Origin: Streptococcus pneumoniae
Lineage (GTDB): Bacteria; Bacillota; Bacilli; Lactobacillales; Streptococcaceae
Length of the DNA: 64,000 nucleotides
NCBI RefSeq assembly: GCF_001457635.1
Contig: NZ_LN831051.1
Coordinates: 1,922,001-1,986,000, forward strand
Reading direction: 5' to 3'
The position numbers and the translations under genes are program-made. The notes beneath the pieces were generated by a model that searched no databases, was not told the DNA's origin, and saw nothing but the letters and a program-made list of their open reading frames with translations. Shown here piece by piece: positions 47,201 to 58,700 of this stretch (the stretch's first letter is position 1; the number at the start of each line of letters is the position of its first letter).

Positions 47201-49255
47201 CTAATTTCTTCTTACCAATTCCACCATATCATACGGCAGGGTATTGGCAGCTTCCTTCAAGGAATAGTTCTCTAAGTTATTTACATTTTGTCGTAATTTC
47301 TTGGCATACTTAGTCGTAATCAATCGTTTTTCTTCGTATTCGAAAATCAACTTGCGCTCCAGATAATAGCCTCTCAGCATTTCATCGATATTGTTGGGTT
47401 TGACACGATTGATAACCCGTTCGACAAAGGCACCACTGCTGATAATAGCTGTTTCTCGAAGACGAGACTCCTGCATAAAACTAATCAAAGAGCGTCTGTA
47501 GACTCCCTTCAGGTTTTCCAAACTTTCAATAATCATCTCTGTATTGGCAAGATAGAGCTCTGCAATTTGGTCATAATCAAGAGCACGGAGACGGCTTTGC
47601 TCCTTGTCCTTCCAGCTACGAAAGGTCTTTCCAAGAGTAAAAACTTCATGAAGGAGAAAACGTAAAATCCTCAAGGAAACAAGAAAATAATAGGTCAGTC
47701 TTGAGGCAAGTTTACGATTGATTCCTTGTTCTATATTTTTCAGATAACGTTGGTAAACTCGGTAAGCACGATTGCTAATGTTCCCCTCTTCATAGGCCTG
47801 TTCCAAACCATCACTTTCAATACTAAGAATCAAGAGTTTCAAAGCAGCCCAGTCTTCTTGATCATCCTGGTTTTCTTGGCTTAAAATGAGATTTTCAATA
47901 CGTCCATGATAATTGTCAATAGCCGCATAGAGGGAAAGTTTATTTCTGGTGTCTTCCAACTCTTTTTCCAACTCTAGCGTTACTTCATTCAAAATGGCGA
48001 TATGCATGAGATAATCCTTGCTTTCTTCCTCTTCATCAGAAAGATGAGGCAAGACCAAGAGACCTGTTAAAAAGCTAACAAGCGTCACACCTGCAACAAG
48101 GAAAAGCAAGAGAGGATACTCCTGTTCTAGATTACTTGGTATCAAGAGAATCGTAGCAATCGACACCGTTCCCTTAACACCTGAAAAGGTCAAGAGAAAC
48201 ATGTCCTTCATATACTTATTTAGCTTTTTCTTGAGGCGTCGGGTTCTATAGGCATAATAGCCATAGATCATAATAAAACGAATGACAAAGAGGACAAAGG
48301 TAAGGGCGATGAGAGATAGCAATAAAAGTAGAGGATTATAGATTGGATTGGTCAAGATAGGTTCTGCTATCATTTCCAACTCCATCCCTAAAATCACAAA
48401 GACAGAACCGTTGAGCATAAAGGTCACTGTATGCCAGACCGTCTCGGTCACCGTATCCACTTGGGCTTCGAGGAGCGTGATTTTCTTGAAGCGACTTGCC
48501 TTTAAAATTCCAGCAACTACGACGGCAATAATACCTGAAACATGAACTTCTTCTGCCAGAAAGAAGGTCACTAGAGGCAAACTCAATTCTAATAAAAGTT
48601 CACTGGCAATATCCGTTGCGCGCACACTTAGCAAGAAGGTATGGAGGAAGCGGTTGGTCATGGCTGTTAAAAATCCAATTAAAAAACCGCCTAGGATTGA
48701 AAAGATGAGCGAACTGCTAGCTTGCCCCAGAGAAAAAGCTCCAGTTGTCCAAGCTGTCAAAGCTACCTGAAAAGCCACCAAACCAGAAGCATCATTCAAG
48801 AGTCCTTCGCCCTTAAGAATATTGGACACGCGCTTAGGAAAGCTAAAACGCTCCGAAAGAGAGGCAAAGGCCACCAAGTCCGTAGGACCAAGGGCTGCCC
48901 CAACAACCAAGCAAGCTGCCAAGGGAAGGCTGAACCAAAGAAGATGGGTCAAGCCACCCAAACTCAGGGTCAAGATAAAAATCACTGGAAATATGAGATA
49001 AACAATGATTCGCCAGTGTTTTAAAATAGCCGTAACATCTGCTTCTTCAGCCTCTCGGAAAAGCAAGGGTCCGATAACCAGTGCCAAAAACAACTCCGTA
49101 TTAAGGTGAAAGTCAGTATTGGGTAAAAAGAGACCAATCACAATTCCCAAAAGAATCTGCACCAAAGGGAGAGGCAAAAAGGGTAGGAGCTTATTGGTTG
49201 TACTTGAGACAATCAAGACCAGTAAAAATAGGATGAGGTAAATCAGTAATTCCAC
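47201..49255 (-). CDS. Na+/H+ antiporter (CPA1/NhaP-like)
   Basis: 684 aa. About 12 membrane helices over residues 1-410 with the family motif around ALGPTDLVAFASLSERFSFP (about 125-144) and GEGLLNDASGLVAFQVAL (about 148-165), which includes the ND ion-binding pair. A cytoplasmic domain of about 270 residues, rich in charged and helical sequence, follows. Exchanges Na+ (or K+) for H+ across the membrane. Confidence 0.92.
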   Translation of the reverse strand: MELLIYLILFLLVLIVSSTTNKLLPFLPLPLVQILLGIVIGLFLPNTDFHLNTELFLALVIGPLLFREAEEADVTAILKHWRIIVYLIFPVIFILTLSLGGLTHLLWFSLPLAACLVVGAALGPTDLVAFASLSERFSFPKRVSNILKGEGLLNDASGLVAFQVALTAWTTGAFSLGQASSSLIFSILGGFLIGFLTAMTNRFLHTFLLSVRATDIASELLLELSLPLVTFFLAEEVHVSGIIAVVVAGILKASRFKKITLLEAQVDTVTETVWHTVTFMLNGSVFVILGMELEMIAEPILTNPIYNPLLLLLSLIALTFVLFVIRFIMIYGYYAYRTRRLKKKLNKYMKDMFLLTFSGVKGTVSIATILLIPSNLEQEYPLLLFLVAGVTLVSFLTGLLVLPHLSDEEEESKDYLMHIAILNEVTLELEKELEDTRNKLSLYAAIDNYHGRIENLILSQENQDDQEDWAALKLLILSIESDGLEQAYEEGNISNRAYRVYQRYLKNIEQGINRKLASRLTYYFLVSLRILRFLLHEVFTLGKTFRSWKDKEQSRLRALDYDQIAELYLANTEMIIESLENLKGVYRRSLISFMQESRLRETAIISSGAFVERVINRVKPNNIDEMLRGYYLERKLIFEYEEKRLITTKYAKKLRQNVNNLENYSLKEAANTLPYDMVELVRRN

Positions 49256-49266
49256 GCACGTCCTCC

Positions 49267-49521
49267 TTAATCTTTTTTACAACAGGATTCAAATATCTCC
49301 TTCTGCTCTTTGATTTTTTGGTCAATCTTGGAACAATCTTTGTGCTCAATTTTTCTCTGGCACCGTTCCATTTCAAGAGCAACTAATTTTTTCTTGATTT
49401 TAAGCATTTTTTTGCTCATATGCGCTTGGTCTAGCACGCCCACCGCTCGTTCGTGGTGGGTTGATTCAACAAAATTCTGGCGCATGGCATCCAGCTTTTC
49501 GTGTAGGTATTGTTTATCCAT
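49267..49521 (-). CDS. Small charged protein, unrecognised
   Basis: 84 aa, rich in Lys/Glu/Gln and probably helical coiled coil (HMSKKMLKIKKKLVALEMER). The C-terminus has closely spaced cysteines (KDCSKIDQ ... FESCCKKD), which could bind metal. No family recognised. It overlaps mnmM by 8 bp and precedes the antiporter by 11 bp. Confidence 0.65.
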   Translation of the reverse strand: MDKQYLHEKLDAMRQNFVESTHHERAVGVLDQAHMSKKMLKIKKKLVALEMERCQRKIEHKDCSKIDQKIKEQKEIFESCCKKD

Positions 49522-50071
49522 GTCTGTATCTCTCTAATTTTTCAATCATCACTAAAAACGGCGGGTTGTTGACTTGGTTTAAAGTTCGGTAAATGGCAGC
49601 TGTGTACTCTTGTTGGTTCAACTGGATCACAAAATCCAAGACAGCATCTCTCTCGAGGTCGCCTCCTTCATGACCATAGTAAATCATAATAGCAATTCGT
49701 CCACCTTTGGCAAGTAAGCCACATAGCTTTTCTAATGCCTCAATCGTTGTCTGCGGTCGGGTGATGACAGACTTATCAGCTGACGGCAAATAGCCCAGAT
49801 TAAAAATCCCTGCCTTAGCTTTTGTCACAAACTGGTCCAGTGTCTCATGGCCTTGCAAGATTAACTGGGCATTTGTCAAGCCAGCCTGATGCAAACGCTC
49901 TTGGGTCTTTTCCAAGGCTTGCTTCTGAATATCAAAGGCATAGACTTGCTTGGCTAGCTTGGCTAAAAAAAGCGTGTCATGACCATTTCCCATAGTCGCA
50001 TCCACTACGACATCCTCTTTTGCCACGACCTCAGCCAAAAAATCATGTGCCATCTCAAGTGGTCTTTTCAT
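49514..50071 (-). CDS. mnmM: tRNA methyltransferase MnmM (YtqB family)
   Basis: 185 aa from ATG 50071, preceded by CAGGAGTTTGAAA. SAM-binding motif VVVDATMGNGHDTLFLA (about 20-36), acidic Asp at YAFDIQ, and FNLGYLPSADK (about 92-102) match YtqB-type methyltransferases, which in Bacillus methylate nm5s2U to mnm5s2U in tRNA. It overlaps the end of the radical-SAM gene by 17 bp, so the two enzymes should act in one pathway. Confidence 0.9.
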   Translation of the reverse strand: MKRPLEMAHDFLAEVVAKEDVVVDATMGNGHDTLFLAKLAKQVYAFDIQKQALEKTQERLHQAGLTNAQLILQGHETLDQFVTKAKAGIFNLGYLPSADKSVITRPQTTIEALEKLCGLLAKGGRIAIMIYYGHEGGDLERDAVLDFVIQLNQQEYTAAIYRTLNQVNNPPFLVMIEKLERYRHG

Positions 50072-51011
50072 TTTCAAACTCCTGTTTTACAGCCTTGCAT
50101 CCTTGAACACTTCCACGACGTCGCATCTCCATCTCAATGCTGTTGAGAGCTTCCCATTTATTGAGGCTCCACATAGGCCCAAGCAGCATATCCCTAGGCG
50201 CATCTCCTGTAATTCTATGGATGACGATATGTTTGGGAATAATTTCCAGTTGGTCACAGATGACCCTGACATATTCGTCCTGACTCATCAATTGTAAACG
50301 TCCCTCATGGTAATCTCGTTGCATACGAGTATTTGTCATAAGATGGAGCAAATGCAGTTTAATCCCTTGAATATCGTTATCCGTGACACAACGGCGGACA
50401 TTTTCAACCATCATCTCATGGGTTTCACCAGGCAAACCATTGATCAAATGGGAAACAATCTCAATTTTTGGATACTTTCTCAAACGCTTGACCGTTTCCA
50501 CCTACAATTCATAAGAATGCGCACGGTTAATCAGGTCAGAGGTTGCTTCATAAGTAGTTTGCAAGCCCAATTCAACCGTCACATGCATGCACTCCGATAA
50601 CTCAGCCAAATATTCGATGGTTTCGTCTGGTAAACAGTCTGGGCGCGTTCCAATATTGATTCCTACCACACCTGGCTCATTGATAGCCTGTTCATAACGC
50701 TCTCGAATAACTTCCACCTTTTCATGGGTGTTGGTAAAATTTTGAAAATAAACCAGATACTTCTGAACATCCGGCCACTTACGGTGCATAAAGCCAATTT
50801 CCTTATAAAATTGCTCACGGATAGGCGCATCTGGGGCTACAATAGTATCTCCAGAACCTGAAACCGTACAAAAAGTACAGCCTCCATGAGCCACAGTTCC
50901 ATCACGATTGGGACAGTCAAATCCCGCATCAATAGGGACTTTAAAAGTCTTTTCTCCAAAGAGTTTTCGATAATAATCATTCAAGGTATTATAAGATTTT
51001 ATAACTTTCAT
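50055..51011 (-). pseudogene. ytqA: Radical SAM protein YtqA (TIGR01212), in-frame stop
   Basis: ATG 51011 (MKVIKSYNTLNDYYRKLFGE) starts a 318-codon reading frame interrupted only at codon 170 by TAG (50502-50504), between INRAHSYEL and VETVKRLRKYPKIEIVSHL. Homologues have a residue here (I recall Tyr), so TAT to TAG is the simplest explanation. The radical-SAM cluster motif CPNRDGTVAHGGCTFC (about 29-44) is intact in the first half. YtqA-type proteins act next to MnmM in wobble-uridine modification (MnmL). The upstream part would give a 169-aa protein lacking the second half of the barrel. Confidence 0.9.
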
Positions 51012-51093
51012 TATAACAAAAATCACCCACAATCTCAAAAGCCTGACTTTCCTATAAATTCCTCTGTTTCTCGTTTCCATTAGCCTTTTTTTA

Positions 51094-51108
51094 TGATACA
51101 ATATGGGT
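51094..51108 (+). promoter_or_regulatory. Extended -10 promoter overlapping the first ATG of the DUF3397 gene
   Basis: TG-A-TACAAT (hexamer 51097-51102) touches the first ATG (51103); seven bases beyond the hexamer is the second ATG (51109). A weak -35 (TTTCCA) lies 17 bp upstream. No ribosome-binding site. Confidence 0.6.
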
Positions 51109-51462
51109 ATGATTTTAATGAAATTAGCATCTATTTTATTATTGATACTGACCTTAGTCGTCTGCATTATCCTAACCAAACTTTTTAGATTAAAAAAACT
51201 AGGACGAAACTTTGCGGATTTGGCTTTTCCGGTCTTGGTATTTGAATATTACCTGATTACAGCTAAAACCTTTACCCATAATTTCCTCCCTAGACTGGGG
51301 CTAGCCCTCTCAATCCTAGCCATTATTCTCGTCTTTTTCTTCCTTTTGAAAAAACGCAGCTTTTACTATCCTAAATTCATCAAATTCTTCTGGCGTACAG
51401 GATTTTTATTAACCCTTATCATGTATATAGAGATGATTGTTGAATTGTTCTTAATAAAATAG
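51109..51462 (+). CDS. DUF3397 membrane protein
   Basis: 117 aa if started at ATG 51109; the ATG at 51103 lies against the -10 box and would not be in the mRNA. Four membrane helices (ASILLLILTLVVCIILTKLF, FPVLVFEYYLITA, ALSILAIILVFFFLL, FLLTLIMYIEMIVELFLI). The overall form fits DUF3397 family proteins; function unknown. Followed by a terminator. Confidence 0.78.
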   Translation: MILMKLASILLLILTLVVCIILTKLFRLKKLGRNFADLAFPVLVFEYYLITAKTFTHNFLPRLGLALSILAIILVFFFLLKKRSFYYPKFIKFFWRTGFLLTLIMYIEMIVELFLIK

Positions 51463-51465
51463 TCG

Positions 51466-51497
51466 AATCCCTAAGCATTTTCTAGGGATTTTTGCTT
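51466..51497 (+). terminator. Terminator of the DUF3397 gene
   Basis: AATCCCTAA GCATTTTC TTAGGGATT-type stem (AATCCCTA...TAGGGATT) followed by TTTGC, just after the stop. Confidence 0.75.
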
Positions 51498-51672
51498 TCT
51501 CTACAAAATAGTATAGACAATAACACTATACAATTTTATACAAAGAAAAGAGTCTGGGACAATAGTCTCTTATATCCAAAAAAGGCAACGGATTTGCCGT
51601 TGCTTTTTTGCATGGTTACGATAGTCTTGGTAAAATAGAATTGCTTAATAAACCATTTAGAAAGGCTATCCC

Positions 51673-52529
51673 ATGCATATTCACTATAACACAAATCAAA
51701 CAACTTTACCACTAGAAATCAGTTCCTTCTTACCACAAGACCATTTCGTCTTTACTATTGAAAAAGTGGTGAATACCTTGGAGGAACATCACTTCTACGC
51801 CTTCTATCATGCCTTTGATCGCCCGTCTTATCACCTTAAAATGCTTGTATCTACTCTTCTATTTGCCTATTCACAAGGGATTTTCTCTGGTCGAAAAATT
51901 GAAAAATGGAAGAGTTAGTGACCTTAGATTGTTTGTTTATTGACGGAACTAAGATTGAAGCCAATGCCAACAAGTATAGTTTTGTGTGGAAGAAAACGAC
52001 AGAGAAATTCTCCGCCAAACTTCAAGAACAGATACAAGTCTATTTTCAAGAAGAAATCACTCCCCTTCTGATTAAATATGCCATGTTTGATAAGGAACAG
52101 AAGAGAGGGTATAAACAGTCAGCTAGAAACTTAGGGAATTGGCACTATAATGACAAGGAGGATAGCTACACACATCCTGATGGCTGGTATTATCGTTTTC
52201 ACCATACCAAACATCAGAAAACACAGACAGACTTTCAACAGGAAATCAAGGTTTACTACGCCGACGAACCTGAATCAGCCCCTCAAAAGGGACTGTATAT
52301 GAACGAACGCTATCAAAACTTGAAAGCTAAAGCATGTCAGGCGCTTTTATCTCCCCAAGGTAGACAGATTTTCGCTCAACGCAAGATTGATGTGGAACCT
52401 GTCTTTGGGCAGATAAAGGCTTGTTTGGGTCACAAGAGATGTAATCTGAGGGGCAAGCGTCAAGTGAGAATTGACATGGGATTGGTACTTATGGCCAATA
52501 ACCTCCTAAAATATAGTGAAATGAAATAA
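51673..52529 (+). pseudogene. IS1182-like transposase, internally deleted
   Basis: The first frame (51673-51918, MHIHYNTNQTTLPLEISSFL ... SGRKIEKWKS) is the N-terminal DUF772-like part. The second (51906-52529, MEELVTLDCLFIDGTKIEAN ... DVEPVFGQIKACLGHKRCNL) is the DDE catalytic part, in another frame. The junction sits in GAAAAATGGAAG, where two AAAAATG stretches were probably joined by deletion, removing the segment between GRKIEK and EELVTLD. The catalytic part also looks shortened in the middle. The last codons (SEMK) are supplied by the inserted RUP. Confidence 0.88.
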
Positions 52530-52618
52530 GAACAGGACAAATCGATAAGGACAGTCAAATCGATTTCTAACAATGTTTTAGAAGCAGAAGTGTACTATTC
52601 TAGTTTCAATCCACTATA
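52512..52618 (+). repeat. RUP element (107 bp)
   Basis: Starts TATAGTGAAATGAAATAAG and ends CTAGTTTCAATCCACTATA, exactly 107 bp including the TA ends. RUPs are thought to be moved in trans by IS630-Spn1 and to insert at TA. This one lies inside the IS1182-like remnant and provides its transposase stop codon. Confidence 0.92.
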
Positions 52619-52776
52619 CAATAAGAGAACGACTCAAAATTAAAAAGCTAGAGTTCCGCAATTGGAAATATCTAGCTTTTTTGTGGTTGAGAACTATTTT
52701 GTCCCAGACTCTTTATCTTCTATTTAGGACAAGAGTTTTTCTTTGGTCTTTAATGATAAAGAAGGTATCAAAATTT

Positions 52777-55700
52777 CTAGTCTTCTTTTTTACCTTTAGT
52801 AACTACTAATCCTGCACTCAAACCTAGAAGAGCTAAACCTGCTGCTACTGCTGCTTGGCTTGCCGCACTACCTGTATTTGGTAACTGGGCTTTATTAGTT
52901 TGACTAGCTTCACTTGAATCAATTGGTTTTGTATCTGCTTTTTCTGACACTTGTGGTTTTTTAGCTTCTTGAGCTACTGGTTTGGTTCCAACCAAGACGA
53001 TGCGGTCTGTCGGAGCTTCTACCACTTCACGGAGTTTTTCTTCCTTACTTCCATCAGGATTAATCGCTGTAAAGATACGTTCTTTACCAGTTTTTCCTTC
53101 TTGTTCTACACGAGTTTCACCTAGATACAGTGTTGAATCTTTTTTCTCAACTGTCTTGTAGGCCAAATCTTTTTCAACAAATTCGAGTTTTGGAAGATCT
53201 TCTTGTACAGCAGCAACTGTCTTCTCAGAAACTGGTTTTTCCTTAGTCAAGTGGATACGGTATTCCTTGACTTGTTTTCCACTTTCTGAAACGAGGCGAA
53301 CAAGTACTGGAAGGCTATCTTCTCCACTATCTACCACAGTTGAAGCTACTTGATTGTTTTCTTCAACTGAGACTTTTGGCCGTTGACCTTTATAGGTAAT
53401 TTGATAGTCTTGACGATTTTCAGCGAAATCAGCAAGTTCTTTTCCATCTACAAGAATCTTCGATTGCGTGCTTTCTTGAGGCAATTCACTTGGTGCAAGG
53501 AAGGTCATCTCAATCATCGCAACACCGCTCTTATCTGCTTTACGCTCCATACGCCATCTCATAGCTTTGGCTTTGACAGCTTTAAATGTTACGTTGATTT
53601 CATCACCAGCTGCGATGTCTTTATCCGCACGATAAGGCACAGCTTCCCAATTTTCTGGATTGTTGAATGGATGGTCTGCGTCGTAGGCTTGGTAGTTTGA
53701 ATAGTAGGTTGGCACTTCAAACTCTGGACCGACATAGCGTTCTAAAACGAGTTTAGTTGGTGCATCCGTACCACTATCTGCAAAGAAGTGAAGTTTGGCT
53801 TGCGCAACAGTCCGTTCTACAATCTTACCATTTTCACGGAAGATCACACCCGCTGATACTTCTGGATTAGAAGATGGTGTTGGAGACCAGTTTGTCCAAC
53901 GACGATTTTCTGAATGATCTCCGTCATTGAGATAGTCAACGCGGTCATGAGAGTTTTTGTCAATATCATTGGTTGCTGAAGCAAAGGCCTGGTTACTGTT
54001 TTCATCATAGTTAGGGTTATCTGAAAGAGCTTCGCCTAGTTTGTCTGTCACTCGTACAGTGACCTCAGCAACAAGATCACTACCAAGGACATGGCCTCGA
54101 ACGGTAAATTGACCTGCTTTTGTCAGATTTTCTGCTGGAACTTCTTCCCATTCAACTGACAAATCTTTTGTTTCGTAGCCGTCTTTACCTGTGAAGTAAA
54201 CTGGAACCTTAGTCGGCAATTCAAGTGCTTGACCTACTTGTAGCAAGCGAGCTTGTTTAACCGCAGCAACTGGTTTATGAGAAAGTAAGTTCTTATCCTT
54301 AGTGAAGTGCAGACGGTATTCTCCTAAGATGTCGCCATTTTCAGCTTTCGCGATGACACGAACCGGCTCACCTTCACGAACGCTTGGAACGACGGTAGCG
54401 AGACCATTGTTGCTAACACTTGCTGTGACTGCCGGAACTTTTCCATCTACAGACTCAAGGTAGTAGTCTGTCAAATCAGGGTTGAAGTTTGCTAAGTCTT
54501 TGCCGTCAACTTGGATTCTTGTTTGTCCTTGTTTGGCTGCCGCAACTTGTTTCGCAAAGATTTGTACCTCTGTGATAGACGTTCCACGCTTGTTATCTGC
54601 TTTAACCATGCGAATACGAACAGCATAGGTTTCAACTTTATCAAAGCTAAAGTGGTTCATTTCTCCAGCCTTGAGTTGAGCAGGGGCTTTTAGATTAGTA
54701 ACTGGTTTCCAGTTGGCAGAATCATTAAAGACATGGTCCTCATTACCAACAAAACTAGGGTTTTTAGGAGCTGTCGGGACAGTCTTACCAACATAATACT
54801 CAATCACATAAGACTTCGGTGCACCAACTCCATGGTCTTCGTGGAATCCGACACTTAGATTATCAACGGAGCGTTTGCTCAAGATACCTGAATCTCCAAA
54901 CAGAACACCGACTGAAGCTTCTGGATTAGTACGATTCCAGTTTGTCCAACGATTGGCTGGTTGGTTATTGTAGGAAATGAGCTTGTCATTAACATTTGAA
55001 ACTGGGTCGCTTGGATTTGAATCTGAAGCAAAGGCAAGTGGCAATTCTGAACCGGTCCATTGGTCAGAAATGTTTGCACCTTGCTCAGTTTGAGCAGATA
55101 CGCGAACATGAAGTTTAGTTGTTAATTGCGTACCTTCTAAGCGACCATTAACTGTAAAGACACCTTCCTTAGCGTATTGCTCTGGACGAATCGCATCCCA
55201 TGCAACCTTAGCTGATGAAACGTGACCATTTGAATCATATGTCCGAACGCTTTCTGGTAATTGTGGTGCTTCTGCGATTGGAGTTGTCACACTGACTTCT
55301 TCAACTGAAACGATACCTTCTACAGAGACTCTTGCACGCGCTTCAAGGTCAATTCCTTCAACTTTACCTAGTACTTCAAAGGTTTGATAGGAGTCTAGTT
55401 TTTCTTTCGGAATAGCTTGCCAAGTGACTTTGTGAGCTTTAGGGAAACCTTTGTCATACTCAACCGTTACTGTTGACGGAAGAGTAGGTTCTTGGTGTAA
55501 ATCTGTCACTACATTTACTGGACGGATAGATTGCGCAATCTTCTTCTCAGTATTGGCCTGGATAGTGAGATCAACTTGGCCTTTAGCTCCCTCATATTCC
55601 GCTTTGAGAGTGACTGCTCCTGGCTTATGTAACTCAAGCATTCCTTTACGAATTGCGACTTCCCCTTCACCACTTGTAGAGAAGGTTACTTTATCAGCTG

Positions 55701-58700
55701 GTAATACAGCTTGCGTTCCATCTTGATAGTGAGCTCGAACCGACAATTTGACAGTTTGGTCTTCTTTGAGACTGTCAGCTTTTTCCACTTGCAAGCTCAA
55801 GTGAGCAATTTTTGGTGCTTCTTCAAGGAATTGAATTGCATAGGTTTGAAGAGGGCCACCATCTTTAGGTTGAATAAAGATGCTCGCACGCATGCCGTTT
55901 GCTGCGCTTGCTTGAAGAACTGTCACATCAGCATTTTCAGCACTTGCTGTGACTTCTGGCAGTTGGGCACCATAAGATAGAGTACGATATTGCATTGGTT
56001 GTCGACTAGTAAGACCTGTTACTGCCTCACCTCCAACAGTAACAGTTGGCACTACAGGTGCTGCAGCATTTCCTTCTTCTACCACAAGGGTTGCATGAAT
56101 TGGTTGACCTTCTAAATAACCGGTCGCTTGAATACGAGAACCTGGAATTGCTAACTTAACTTTATCTTCTTCGGCAATCTCCCACTTGTCCACTTCGTAC
56201 TCTTGTACACTTCCATCAGTCAAAACATAAGAAACAGATTTGTCTACAGAATTCAAGTCAGTATTTGGAGCAATACGTTTAACTGTTGGTAATTCTTTCG
56301 CAATTGCTAGAACCTCGACATGAGCCTCTACCTCACGTCCATTTGCTGTACCTTTAACAGTCACAACTCCTGCTTGACTAACATCGACTTGAGACCAAGT
56401 TACTGGAAGTTTTTCACGACTACCATCGCTGTATACAAAACCTACTGTTTTCGGCATTTTTGGTTCTTTACCAATTAATGTACGAACTCTTGCTACTTCT
56501 GTCCCCAAAACAGTCTTCTCTTGTCCTTCTTTTTTACCAGTAAAGACAGTGACTTGGTTCGATTTCAAGAGATCAGAGTGGGCAGTAAGGGTGAATTTCC
56601 CTGCTTGTTCAGTTGATTTGACAATGGCAACACCTTTACCATTAAATGCTTTACGAATCCAAGAACCATCTGCTTGCGCCTTATAGCGTTCACGGCTGGC
56701 TTGTTCTCCGTTATCTACACCGACCAGTTGACCTTGGCCATGCAATTGGAAGCGAACCAGATTATTAGCAGTTGGAACCACATTCCCCTGGCTGTCAACA
56801 ATTTCATAGTAGATGTAAGTCAAGTCTTTTCCATCTGCTGCAATCGCATGGTCTTCCTTAATAAGACGAACTGCCGCTGGCTTACCAGCAGTAGTAATCT
56901 TATCTCGAGCAATTTCCTTGCCAGATTCATCACGAGCAATTGCTTCCAAGGTACCCGGTTGATAGGCAACTTTCCATTCAAGATAAAGTTCATTAGCATT
57001 TGCACCTTCTTGGTAAGTCCACCCATCGCTGGTTTGTTTTTTATTGAAAGTCTTAAGACCAAGAGATTTTCCATTCAAGAATAATTCTACACTAGAAGCA
57101 TTCGAATAAGCACGAACTGGAATCTTACCTTCTGAGTCAGCTACTTTGGATGCTAATTCTTTGTTTTCCCAGTTCCAGTGAGGAAGAAGGTGTACCATCG
57201 GTTTCTTTTTAACAGAAACCCATTGGCTTTGGTAGAGGTAGAAGTCATGTTTTGGAATGCCGGCTGTATCTACGATACCAAAGTAAGAGCTCTTAACAGG
57301 AGTTTGATTTTGGTTGTGCCATGGTGTAGGTTCACCAATATAGTCCGTACCTGTCCAGATAAACTGTCCAGCATAGCCAGCGTTGTCACGGTCAAAAGTC
57401 CATGAAGCGGTTGCTGTTTTCCCCCAACCCACACGATCATTTCCATAATCTGACTGTTCATAATTACGCTCAGGTCCATTGCTATGTTTCAATTCACGTT
57501 CAGGGCGATAGTAACTTCCTCGTGTACGGGTTGCTGATGATGTTTCTGAACCGTAAATCAACCATTTTGGATGCTTAGCTCTAAGAGCTTTGTAATTATC
57601 TTCAGAATAGTTAAATCCAACAGCATCGAGTTCATCAGCAATTTTCTCATGCCCTCCGCTACCATTACCGAAACGGAATTTATCTGCTCCCATGGTAACA
57701 TAGCGAGTCTTATCAACATCCTTGATAACCTTGACCAAACGTTTAACAGTTGCTAAAGAGTGGGCATCACCATTAGCTTCACCTATTTCATTACCAATTG
57801 ACCACATGAAGATAGCAGGGTTGTTTTTGCCTCTTTCGACCATGGTACGTAGGTCAAAATCAGACCATTTTTCACCTTTTCGAGCTTCTGGGTGAGTGGC
57901 ATCTTTTTCAAAGAAACGTCCATAGTCATAAGGTTTCTTGCCACCATACCACGTATCAAAGGCCTCTTCCTGAACGAGTAAACCTAGTTCTGCTGCGATT
58001 TGCAAGGTTTGCTCACTAGCAGGGTTGTGGGTTGTACGGATGGAGTTAACTCCCATCTCCTTCATTTGTTTGAGACGGCGATATTCTGCTTTATAGTTTT
58101 CTTCTGCTCCAAGCGCCCCATGGTCGTGGTGCAAGGATACTCCATGGAATTTAATACGTTCACCATTCAAAGAGAAACCTTCATTTGGAGTCCAGTGATA
58201 GTAACGGTAACCAAACAAATCCTTCTTAGCATCAACCAATTGACCGTCACGGTAAACACGCGTAATCAATTCGTACAAGGCAGGTTTGTCATTTAAAACG
58301 GTCCAGAGTTTTGGTCTTTCAACTTCTAAAATCGCATCTAGGCTTGTTGATTCATGTGCTTTTAAGGTACGACTCGCTGTACGAACTAAGCCTGTTACAG
58401 CATGACCACCTCGTTCAACGATTTGATATTCGGCTACAAGTTCATGGTCTTTGTCGTCCGTATTGACGATTTTGCTGGTCACATGAGTTTCAACCTTGCC
58501 ATGTTGTTGTTCTTCAAGTTTTGGTGTTAAAATAGTTGTCCCATTTTTCTCAACATGCACCTTATCTGTCACTTGTAAAGTCACATCACGATAGATACCA
58601 CTTCCTGAATACCAACGGCTACTTGGCTGTTTGTTGACTGCATGGACAGCAATCACATTCTCACGACCATCTTTGTGAAGGTATTTGGTGATATCGTATG

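Larger units (their letters stand above)
51547..52714 (+). mobile_element. IS1182-like element remnant with intact terminal repeats
   Basis: Bounded by perfect 16-bp inverted repeats AAAGAGTCTGGGACAA (51547-51562) and TTGTCCCAGACTCTTT (52699-52714). Inside each end is a terminator-like hairpin (51578-51609, GGCAACGG/CCGTTGC; 52639-52683, AAAAGCTAGA/TCTAGCTTTT). The transposase has an internal deletion, and a RUP lies at its 3' end. About 1.17 kb in place of the roughly 1.8 kb expected for the family. It sits between the DUF3397 gene and bgaA. Confidence 0.88.

Noticed and set aside
54511..57756. Multiple plus-strand frames of 60-136 codons in bgaA
   Set aside because: Shadows of the bgaA coding sequence without ribosome-binding sites.
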